Assembly (NCBI GenBank): GCA_047620825.1
Contig: JBLHOC010000063.1
Span: 1-16,586 of the forward strand
DNA length: 16,586 bases
Origin: UBA987 sp047620825
GTDB lineage: Bacteria; Bacteroidota; Bacteroidia; NS11-12g; UBA9320
Reading direction: 5' to 3'
Position 1 is the stretch's first letter. Each line of letters starts with the position of its first letter. Shown piece after piece: positions 7,119 through 13,503 of this stretch. The translations under genes and the position numbers were made by a program. Below the pieces are notes generated by a model. It was not told the origin of the DNA. It worked only from the letters and a program-made list of their open reading frames with translations, and searched no databases.

Positions 7119-7888
7119 AGTTTGTGATTCTAACTTTTTTAAATGTTACCGTTTTATTTGAGTTTAGCTCCGCTCAGGTGATCGACCGAATCAAAGATGC
7201 ATCAGACGACCACTCCTCACAATCAAGTACAAGTTCTTCTACCTATGAAGATGCTGAAGTTGAAGTTGAAACATACTATGATCAGCCCTCGAATGATGAC
7301 TATAATTCTAACTATTCAACACCATTGTATTACAATGAAGACCAAGAATATTGGTCAGAACGTAAACGTAACGACTCCACATATAAATATTCCGCACTCA
7401 ACTTGCTCTATCGTCAAACGACCAGTAGTGGTCAAGTGTCTATCTTGGTGCCAGAGCTCCAATTTAAACTAGGTGGCTATTATGGTTCTATTAGAAGTAA
7501 CACCTTGGTTGAGGAAGGTGCAAAAGATGAAGACTCATATCAAACGATCGACATTCAAGTTATCGGGTTTCAGTCTAATCCTTGGGCACCACTTGCCATG
7601 AATTTAAGCTTTGGAGTGATGACTGAATTGTATTCCTCAAATACGTATCCCGAGTTTGTAGCTGGCTTACGGTTGAAACCAACTCCAGCTTTTGCCATCG
7701 TTTGGGAAGGAAGAATTGCAAGAGATCAAGGCATATGTGTCCGTAGTGAGGGAACACTATCGGTACAAGTACTTATACTGAGAAAGCCCGGATTTCAAAT
7801 ATCTACAGACATGTTTATCACCTCTTCAACGTATTATGAAGAGGTAAATGTTCAAGGTTTTGGGTTTGGTTTAGGACTTAGATTTTAA
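7115..7888 (+). CDS. Secreted beta-rich protein, probable outer membrane protein, function unknown
   Basis: The protein has 257 residues and I do not recognise the family. Residues 1-20 look like a signal peptide ending SSAQ. Residues about 28-80 are low-complexity, rich in Ser, Asp, Glu, Asn and Tyr, like a flexible acidic surface segment. From about 90 the sequence alternates in beta-strand fashion (SALNLLYRQT, VSILVPELQFKLGGYYGSIR, IDIQVIGFQ, MNLSFGVMTELY, FVAGLRLKP, FAIVWEGRI, LSVQVLILRK, GFQISTDMFI) and ends GFGFGLGLRF with a terminal Phe, as outer-membrane beta-barrels do. About eight strands would fit a small barrel. It is convergent with the lipoprotein gene, with only six bases between the two stops and no clear terminator. 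Confidence 0.7.
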   Translation: MKFVILTFLNVTVLFEFSSAQVIDRIKDASDDHSSQSSTSSSTYEDAEVEVETYYDQPSNDDYNSNYSTPLYYNEDQEYWSERKRNDSTYKYSALNLLYRQTTSSGQVSILVPELQFKLGGYYGSIRSNTLVEEGAKDEDSYQTIDIQVIGFQSNPWAPLAMNLSFGVMTELYSSNTYPEFVAGLRLKPTPAFAIVWEGRIARDQGICVRSEGTLSVQVLILRKPGFQISTDMFITSSTYYEEVNVQGFGFGLGLRF

Positions 7889-7894
7889 GCCTCT

Positions 7895-8140
7895 TTATTC
7901 ACTTGGGTTAGTCACATAATCCATTTTACAAACTGGGCAATTCCCCGTTGTATCGGACCCGCTTCCTTCACAATGCATTGGGCATATGTACTTTGAAGTA
8001 TATGCTGGACCTGTGTGACTATTCCCGCCTTGATTTAAATGTTCATGATCCGTACGTGCTTTTTTAGCGTGTTTACTTTCTCCACAAGCAGCGAACAACA
8101 AAGCCATACCGGCTATTAAAAATATCAGTCTAAGTTTCAT
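7895..8140 (-). CDS. Small lipoprotein with heavy-metal binding domain
   Basis: The protein has 81 residues. MKLRLIFLIAGMALLFAACG is a lipoprotein signal with a lipobox (FAAC, lipidated Cys19). The mature part has a His/Lys-rich linker (HAKKARTDHEHLNQGGNSH) and then YICPMHCEGSGSDTTGNCPV followed by CKMDYV (residues 51-76). This matches the heavy-metal binding domain found in metal ATPases and CusB-like proteins (YxCPMHP...G.CPxCGM.L). The candidate ligands are Cys53, His56, Cys57, Cys68, Cys71 and Met73. The extra Cys57 stands where Pro is usual. A periplasmic copper or other soft-metal binding role is inferred from the domain. A near match to the -7 promoter element (reverse-strand TAAATTCG, 8145-8152) lies just four bases before the ATG. 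Confidence 0.88.
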   Translation of the reverse strand: MKLRLIFLIAGMALLFAACGESKHAKKARTDHEHLNQGGNSHTGPAYTSKYICPMHCEGSGSDTTGNCPVCKMDYVTNPSE

Positions 8141-8259
8141 AGCACGAATTTAAATCCCTAAACTAAACAATTAAAATATTTCTCGTTGAAAGCCAGCGAT
8201 ATACCTCGAATTGCAGAAAATGACAAGGATGGGGGCGATTTCTTTCGTATGTTTACGTT

Positions 8260-8412
8260 ATGGAAAAAAAGACGGAAAAACCAGTAGAAGCAGTAGCATC
8301 AAGTATGAGTACGTCGGTTAATTACGATTACTTTACGATTTGCCATTCCTTTGTTAGCCAGATTAAAAAGTTTAATGAATTGAGAAAACTCAAAGCCATT
8401 AAGCCTATATAA
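8260..8412 (+). CDS. Possible small protein of 50 residues
   Basis: An ATG at 8260 opens a 50-codon frame ending in TAA at 8410-8412. The product starts MEKKTEKPVEAVASSMSTSV and continues NYDYFTICHSFVSQIKKFNE with a basic end (LRKLKAIKPI). There is no signal peptide or membrane helix; it would be a small, basic, probably helical cytoplasmic protein. It fills the otherwise empty stretch between the divergent lipoprotein and the next secreted gene and ends 13 bases before the latter. Real-gene support is the Lys-rich, protein-like composition and the fit in the gap; I know no homologue. Confidence 0.45.
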   Translation: MEKKTEKPVEAVASSMSTSVNYDYFTICHSFVSQIKKFNELRKLKAIKPI

Positions 8413-8425
8413 TTAGACATATTAC

Positions 8426-8845
8426 ATGAACTTGATAACCAAGCTAGGTCTTCTCCTTTGTTTTACAACGCTGTCATTTTTTAGCCAAGCACAAGGTGTA
8501 GAAGTCAACCCATCTTTACAATGGAAGTTTGTCATTAGTCAAGATCTTACTTTCCAATCTGGAAATTTTGTTATTTACGAATTCCCCGCAGAAAAAAACT
8601 TTGATTACATTTTTAACATAACGCACAATCAGGACAGCCTTCATGCAGTAATCATGATATATGACATGCAAGATGCACCCCTAGGCAAAATGATATTGGA
8701 TAACAATCAGCTTTCTATTGACTTGCCTTTTGATGTAAGTCAGTCTGGCACATACAAGGTGGTGTTAGGCCTAACTGACCCCAAAGGATCCAAAGGAACA
8801 CCCATAGAATCTACGCTTACGTTATTAAAACGACCAAGCATATAA
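8426..8845 (+). CDS. Small secreted beta-sandwich-like protein, function unknown
   Basis: The protein has 139 residues. Residues 1-22 are a signal peptide (LLLCFTTLSFFSQAQ, cut near AQ|G). The mature part alternates hydrophobic strands with turns: LQWKFVISQD, FVIYEFPAEKNFDYIFNITH, AVIMIYDMQDAPLGKM, LSIDLPFDVSQSGTYKVVLG and a final STLTLLKRP. The GTYKVVLGL strand recalls PPC-like or C-terminal beta-sandwich domains of secreted proteins, but the match is only to the fold pattern. It lacks a C-terminal sorting domain. It lies 63 bases upstream of the MuiA-family gene in the same direction, and the two may be co-expressed, although a palindrome sits between them. Confidence 0.7.
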   Translation: MNLITKLGLLLCFTTLSFFSQAQGVEVNPSLQWKFVISQDLTFQSGNFVIYEFPAEKNFDYIFNITHNQDSLHAVIMIYDMQDAPLGKMILDNNQLSIDLPFDVSQSGTYKVVLGLTDPKGSKGTPIESTLTLLKRPSI

Positions 8846-8880
8846 AAATCTCAATAAGTCGTTTACCATTTATATCTCTC

Positions 8881-8892
8881 CGGTATATACCG
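8881..8892. promoter_or_regulatory. Palindrome CGGTATATACCG upstream of the MuiA-family gene
   Basis: A perfect 12-base palindrome ends 16 bases before the ATG at 8909, where a repressor or activator site could act on this gene. It has no U-run and is too short to be a transcription terminator. The first eight bases, CGGTATAT, recur at 10939-10946 across the start of a downstream small gene. No known regulator site is recognised. Confidence 0.35.
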
Positions 8893-8908
8893 TCGAAATA
8901 TAAATGAT

Positions 8909-10591
8909 ATGAAACACATTGCACTTTTTTTAACCCTATTCTCAACTAGTTTTTTTGTCGTACAAGCAGAAGACAGTGAAAAGAAAGTTAAATCTAAAAT
9001 AACCAACGTCACTGTTTTTATGCAGGGCGCCCAAATAAATAGAACTGGCTCAACGACCATTCCTAAAGGAACTTCGACAATCATCTTTGAAGGTGTTTCG
9101 CCTTATATCAATCAACAAAGCATTAAAGCTTCAGGGAAAGGCAAATTCACCATACTTGACGTTCAATATCGTTATGTATACCCAGAACCGGTGGAACAGA
9201 ACACGAAGGCTTTAAATACTATTGACAAAAAAATTCTAAAAGTACAAGACTCAATTAACCAACAAAGTTATTATCTCGCTAACATTCGTGCTAAGAAAAG
9301 CGCCATCGAGACAGAACGTAATCTTTTATTGCATCACCCGTTGATGAAGGGGAAAGCTAAGCCAGATTCTCTAGATTTATTAATCGGTACGATGAACTTC
9401 ATTGAAAAAAAATTGGTAGATCTGGCGGATAGGTTTTTAAAAATCAGCCTTAAAGAGGCAAAAATGGTAAAAGCACAAAATGCCATGAGCCAAAACATAT
9501 ATGAATTGAGGTTGTTCAAATCAAACCTACCTCACCCCCCGCCAAATCAACCTAGACATCAAGTGTTAGTAGCGGTTACCGCGAATGTCAATACATCAGG
9601 TCATATAGACATTTCATATAAAGTTAATCAAGCCGGATGGTCGCCATGGTATGATATTACAGCTAAAGATGCGGGTGACGATATAGAATTGGTATACAAA
9701 GCGGCAGTGTATCAAAACACAGGGGTAGATTGGAAAAATGTGCGTCTCAGAATTTCAAATGCAAATCCCAATAGAAGCAATATCAAACCCACCTTACCGC
9801 GTTGGTACGTTGACTATTTCCGACACGTTAAAAGAGAAGCAAAAAAAGCTGTACGATATTTTAAGGCGAAAGATGCAAATATGGACGACGATATGGAGAT
9901 GGTACAAACGACAGAAGAAACCGCAGATAAGGCTTTGCCCACGGCAGGTATGGCACATGATTACAGCCAAAAAATGCAAAATTTCTCTAGTGTCGAGTTT
10001 GACATTGATTTACCCTATTACATTAAGTCCGATGCCAAGACACATTTCGTTACCGTGCAGAAGCATAACTTGAAAGCACAGTTCCAACATTATTTGGTTC
10101 CTAAGCTTGACAAAGATGCTTTTGTAATGGCCCGAATCGTAGACTGGGAGAATTTGGACCTACTGGTGGGTAATGCCAATATATATTTTGGGAACACCTT
10201 TGTTGGCCGGACAGTCATAGACCCATCCATCGTATCGGATACATTAGAGGTTTCAATGGGCAGATTTAGATCACTTGCTGTCAAACGAACGAAATTAAAA
10301 TCTGATACTAAGAAGCAAATTATTGGGTCGCACAAACTATATACCGCAACGTATAGAATTGAATTACGAAACAACAGTGCGAATACCATTAACCTTACGT
10401 TAGAAGACCAGATCCCTCTAACGAACAATCAGAACATTGAAATAGAACTTGTCAAAACAGACGGAGGAACTCTAAATAAATTTACAGGATTGATTTCCTG
10501 GGATTTAAAATTAGACCCACACAAGAAGAAAGTCATCACGTTCACATACACCGTAAAATATCCTAAAGAGGAAAATATTACCGGATTGTAG
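8909..10591 (+). CDS. MuiA family (DUF4140/DUF4139) secreted protein
   Basis: The protein has 560 residues. Residues 1-20 are a signal peptide ending VVQA. Residues about 30-130 match the DUF4140 N-terminal domain (ITNVTVFMQGAQINRTGST, a short IIFEGVSP strand, ASGKGKFTILDVQY). A helical coiled-coil stretch (about 105-195) carries long runs of Lys, Gln and Ala. Residues about 215 to the end match DUF4139: ISYKVNQAGWSPWYDITAKD, VYQNTGVDWKNVRLRISNA, FDIDLPYYIKSDAKTHFVTV, HYLVPKLDKDAFVMARIVDW and NIYFGNTFVGRTVIDPS. The family is named for a mucoidy inhibitor in Azotobacter; its molecular function is unknown. Length and domain order are normal. A hairpin terminator follows the stop directly, marking the end of the unit. 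Confidence 0.92.
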   Translation: MKHIALFLTLFSTSFFVVQAEDSEKKVKSKITNVTVFMQGAQINRTGSTTIPKGTSTIIFEGVSPYINQQSIKASGKGKFTILDVQYRYVYPEPVEQNTKALNTIDKKILKVQDSINQQSYYLANIRAKKSAIETERNLLLHHPLMKGKAKPDSLDLLIGTMNFIEKKLVDLADRFLKISLKEAKMVKAQNAMSQNIYELRLFKSNLPHPPPNQPRHQVLVAVTANVNTSGHIDISYKVNQAGWSPWYDITAKDAGDDIELVYKAAVYQNTGVDWKNVRLRISNANPNRSNIKPTLPRWYVDYFRHVKREAKKAVRYFKAKDANMDDDMEMVQTTEETADKALPTAGMAHDYSQKMQNFSSVEFDIDLPYYIKSDAKTHFVTVQKHNLKAQFQHYLVPKLDKDAFVMARIVDWENLDLLVGNANIYFGNTFVGRTVIDPSIVSDTLEVSMGRFRSLAVKRTKLKSDTKKQIIGSHKLYTATYRIELRNNSANTINLTLEDQIPLTNNQNIEIELVKTDGGTLNKFTGLISWDLKLDPHKKKVITFTYTVKYPKEENITGL

Positions 10592-10593
10592 AC

Positions 10594-10624
10594 AAAGAGG
10601 CCTTATGAAAATGGGGCCTTTTTT
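10594..10624 (+). terminator. Intrinsic terminator after the MuiA-family gene
   Basis: AAAGAGGCC (10594-10602) pairs with GGCCTTTTT across a loop of about 12 bases: four GC pairs extended by A-T pairs and one G-T wobble, ending in a run of six T (10619-10624). It begins three bases after the stop codon at 10591. Confidence 0.72.
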
Positions 10625-10657
10625 GTAACTAATACGCCAATAAACCGTATAAACAGT

Positions 10658-10936
10658 ATGAACTTCGCCAATTCCAGCATGATAATTAAGGAGAACAAAA
10701 AGTTAATCCGAAATCGTACGAGGTTTGCACAGACTAAGTATCAAGCGGAAAACATTCAAGGCAAGGTCAACCTGTTGTATCCGAAAAAAGTGCCTGAAGA
10801 CTTGCTTCGGGTTCAGAAAGAAATTCGGAACGAAATTGAATATGACAAACGACGGAGAATCAAGGTATACATTGTGAGCGTTTTGGCAGGTTCATATGTA
10901 TTTATCAAATATTTAATATATCATAATTTTTTCTAG
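10658..10936 (+). CDS. Small basic single-pass membrane protein, first of a similar pair
   Basis: The protein has 92 residues and belongs to no family I recognise. Residues 1-67 are charged and helical (KENKKLIRNRTRF, a KVNLLYPKKVPEDLLRVQKE stretch, IRNEIEYDKRRR). A single membrane helix follows at about 68-88, right after the basic RRRIK, so the N-terminal part should be cytoplasmic (C-tail type anchor). An internal ATG at 10679 (residue 8) is an alternative start. The layout and several short matches resemble the next gene: ENKKL/ENMKL, RTRF/KDRY, KVNL.YPKKVPEDLL/KISLSYTEPSEAEL, and a basic RR.K before the helix. The pair is probably an old duplication. The next gene begins eight bases after its stop. 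Confidence 0.68.
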   Translation: MNFANSSMIIKENKKLIRNRTRFAQTKYQAENIQGKVNLLYPKKVPEDLLRVQKEIRNEIEYDKRRRIKVYIVSVLAGSYVFIKYLIYHNFF

Positions 10937-10944
10937 GTCGGTAT

Positions 10945-11235
10945 ATGGGAATGAACGGATCATATTATAAGGCGCATGTTGAGAATATGAAACTCCGCAA
11001 AAATAAGGACAGATATAAACGTTTGAAAGACAACGTGTATGATCGCATAGAACAAAAGATTTCTCTCTCCTACACTGAACCATCTGAAGCTGAACTAAAG
11101 CAAATTCGTAACCATATTTTTGATGACATACGACAAGAACAAACGAGACGTAAGAAGTTAATGCTTGTTGCTTTGGCTTGTGGACTGGTTACAGCCATAT
11201 GTGTGATTTATTTTTTTCAATCTCGTGTGTTTTGA
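10945..11235 (+). CDS. Small basic single-pass membrane protein, second of a similar pair
   Basis: The protein has 96 residues and belongs to no family I recognise. A charged helical N-terminal region (about 10-70: HVENMKLRKNKDRYKRLKDN, then a RIEQKISLSYTEPSEAEL stretch, then RQEQTRRKK) is followed by one membrane helix at about 71-91 (LMLVALACGLVTAICVIYF). The basic RRKK before the helix places the N-terminal part in the cytoplasm. A second ATG six bases downstream (10951) is an equally possible start. It shares architecture and short matches with the preceding gene. It lies 37 bases upstream of the transglutaminase-like gene in the same direction, so all three are likely one transcription unit. 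Confidence 0.68.
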   Translation: MGMNGSYYKAHVENMKLRKNKDRYKRLKDNVYDRIEQKISLSYTEPSEAELKQIRNHIFDDIRQEQTRRKKLMLVALACGLVTAICVIYFFQSRVF

Positions 11236-11272
11236 CCCAACCTTGCTAACAGATCAAACGTCAATACTATAA

Positions 11273-13237
11273 ATGAGAAGGTGGCTGATATGCTTGATTT
11301 TTTTTAGTTGTTGCTTAGCTGCATCAAGTCAGGTCAACCTGTACCGAGGGTATGTATATAACCGTAGCGATGTCACAAAACTAGCTAAGCAAATAACTCA
11401 CAATGCGACTACGGACAGCCAGAAGGTCGCCAACATTCATTTTTGGATTACCCACCACATAAAATACGATGCAAAACGTTTTGTACGTTGGAACACCAAT
11501 AATCAAGAAACCAAAGACGTATTAAGAAGACGCAAAACGCTCTGTTCTGGCTATTCTAATCTATTTCAAGACCTATGTGTAAACAGCGGTGTAAATGCGA
11601 TTGTAATCAATGGTTACACCAAAAACGCATTTGTAGACGTATGCGACACAGCATACTTGCCTGATCATGCCTGGAATAAGGTTAACGTTGATGGTCGTTG
11701 GCATAATATTGACAACACTTGGGATGCTGGGTATGTAGAATATTACAAAACATCATTCACGCGTCGGATTGTTTCGCGTCTGACCTTTAGGCTCGTCAAA
11801 CCGATTATATATAAACCACATTTCATTAAGAATCCCCAAAACCGATATTTTTTAGTTGGGGAGAATAATTTCGCCGTTGATCACTTTCCAGAAAACAGCC
11901 AGCTGGTTGCCTTCAATACTAATTTTTCGAGTAATGATTTTGATAGGGACAGCGCTTTTTACTTTTATAACAACGTCTTGCAAAAACAGCAGAGCGTCAG
12001 AACAAACACCTATTATTCTACTTATTCAGGTTTAGATGCCATTGAACAAGACAAAAATGATGGCAAAAACGCACAACTTCTGAATAACAAAAACTACTTC
12101 GGATTGGCAAGATTCCACTATCACGAACTATTTGAAAAATGGGAGAAGTACGTCGACGATCCTAAGGAAATGCGGTTGGATAGCAACTACCTGAAAGGGA
12201 TAATCGTCATGTCTGATTCAGTGCTAAATAACACCTCAAAAAACGACAGCCTGATTTGGGAAATGTACAAAGACTTGTCGACGAAATATCGTAAAAAGGA
12301 AAAGATCCATCGAACCTATAATAGCACCTATGTAAGGTACCTAAAACGAAAACACAATCATCAACGTATACAAATCAATAAAATAGACAACAAGAAGAGT
12401 CGTTCTAAATCTCGTGCAAGATCAAGTGACAATTGGTACTCCCGACTGTTATGGCGACATTTTTATCGGCCAGGGAAATGGCCGATACACCCGAATCAAA
12501 GTAAAGCTGATTCACTGGCTTTGGTCTTCAGATTATTTAACGATAGCCTTATTGAAAATCAGAAACAAATCACAGCAATCAACCTAGTCCTTCAAAAGCA
12601 AATGGACAGCATATGTAGAGCAATATCGAATCAAGCCAGTTACATCTCCAGTGTAGGTGGTCATTTTTATGGATTAGCCTTGACAAGAATGGCAGTGGTT
12701 GACGACTACGATTTACCCATCCATCAGCAAAAGCAGCATTTTATTGACTACGTGACAAGTGATTCAACCATTAGACTGGAAGAAGCATATCAAGATACAT
12801 ATACGTTAATGGATTCTATGTACCGTTTAGGGCGTAACCAATATCGATATATGCGCCGCCAAAAAAGTGTCTTAAAAAGAGTTAACAGAAGCACAGGTTG
12901 GAAGACTTTGTATTATGCCTTAAACGATGAATTTCGCAAAAACCTAAGCAATGCGAAACAAGTGGAGTCGGACGTTCAAAAAGACATTAAGCTCCAGTTA
13001 AAACATCTAAAAAAAGCAACCAAGGGCGCTGCCCCTGTGTCTATACCTTTGGATTATTGCGAATTCGAAAAGGCCGTTGTTATTCCACTCTCGATAATTC
13101 AAAACAAACACCGAAAGCACTCCAAAGACAATAAACAATTGGAGAAATTTGCCAAGCGATGTCGTGTCAAAGCAAATGCTAGATTAGAAATTTTAAGAAT
13201 GTTGGAATTAGAGAAAAAGGAGATCGCAAACGAGTAA
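11273..13237 (+). CDS. Secreted transglutaminase-like protein with long uncharacterised C-terminal region
   Basis: The protein has 654 residues. Residues 1-20 are a signal peptide (ICLIFFSCCLAASSQ; Cys13-Cys14 lie within the hydrophobic core and do not form a convincing lipobox). Residues about 45-155 are a transglutaminase/protease-like core: KVANIHFWITHHIKYD, then RRKTLCSGYSNLF with Cys91, then DHAWNKVNVDGRWHNIDNTW with His132 and Asp147. That is the complete Cys-His-Asp triad of the superfamily, so an active cysteine enzyme (peptidase, amidase or cross-linker) on extracytoplasmic substrates is plausible. Residues about 175-654 match nothing I know; they are hydrophilic and helical, with an Arg/Ser/Lys-rich stretch near 370-395. 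It follows two small membrane proteins in the same direction. Confidence 0.85.
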   Translation: MRRWLICLIFFSCCLAASSQVNLYRGYVYNRSDVTKLAKQITHNATTDSQKVANIHFWITHHIKYDAKRFVRWNTNNQETKDVLRRRKTLCSGYSNLFQDLCVNSGVNAIVINGYTKNAFVDVCDTAYLPDHAWNKVNVDGRWHNIDNTWDAGYVEYYKTSFTRRIVSRLTFRLVKPIIYKPHFIKNPQNRYFLVGENNFAVDHFPENSQLVAFNTNFSSNDFDRDSAFYFYNNVLQKQQSVRTNTYYSTYSGLDAIEQDKNDGKNAQLLNNKNYFGLARFHYHELFEKWEKYVDDPKEMRLDSNYLKGIIVMSDSVLNNTSKNDSLIWEMYKDLSTKYRKKEKIHRTYNSTYVRYLKRKHNHQRIQINKIDNKKSRSKSRARSSDNWYSRLLWRHFYRPGKWPIHPNQSKADSLALVFRLFNDSLIENQKQITAINLVLQKQMDSICRAISNQASYISSVGGHFYGLALTRMAVVDDYDLPIHQQKQHFIDYVTSDSTIRLEEAYQDTYTLMDSMYRLGRNQYRYMRRQKSVLKRVNRSTGWKTLYYALNDEFRKNLSNAKQVESDVQKDIKLQLKHLKKATKGAAPVSIPLDYCEFEKAVVIPLSIIQNKHRKHSKDNKQLEKFAKRCRVKANARLEILRMLELEKKEIANE

Positions 13238-13503
13238 TTAACACTATGCTCCGCATAGCTCTCCAGTGTAAATATGATTGCTGTATTCATGTGTAAATAA
13301 ATGACGCACGAACACATAGCATTGTATATTGGCTGAGGCTAATAAATGGCCTACATTTGAAAAGAGCTGTACGAAGCATTATTGTTCGGTTCATCTTTAC
13401 TCAAACATGAATTATAAAACTGTAGGCAATCTTTATTTTCTCTCTAAAGTTGCAGTAATTCTTGTTGTTTTTATTTAAAAAATGAATTTCCTGAAAGAAT
13501 AAA
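13238..13503. other. Intergenic region before the RND gene
   Basis: This 266-base stretch contains no convincing gene on either strand. It holds a short perfect hairpin at 13244-13258 and an AT-rich segment before the RND start. A near match to the -7 element (TAAAGTTG, 13445-13452) has no clear -33 partner. Confidence 0.6.
13244..13258. repeat. Perfect hairpin CTATGC-TCC-GCATAG after the transglutaminase-like gene
   Basis: A six-base stem with a three-base loop starts seven bases after the stop at 13237. A further pair, ACACT (13241-13245) and AGTGT (13265-13269), overlaps and encloses it, so alternative folds are possible. No T-run follows, so it is not a standard intrinsic terminator; it could be a 3'-end stabilising or rho-associated structure. 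Confidence 0.4.

Noticed and set aside
8827..8864. Inverted repeat AAACGAC / GTCGTTT around the stop at 8845 as a terminator
   Set aside because: The loop is about 23 bases, the stem is only seven bases and starts inside the coding region, and no T-run follows.
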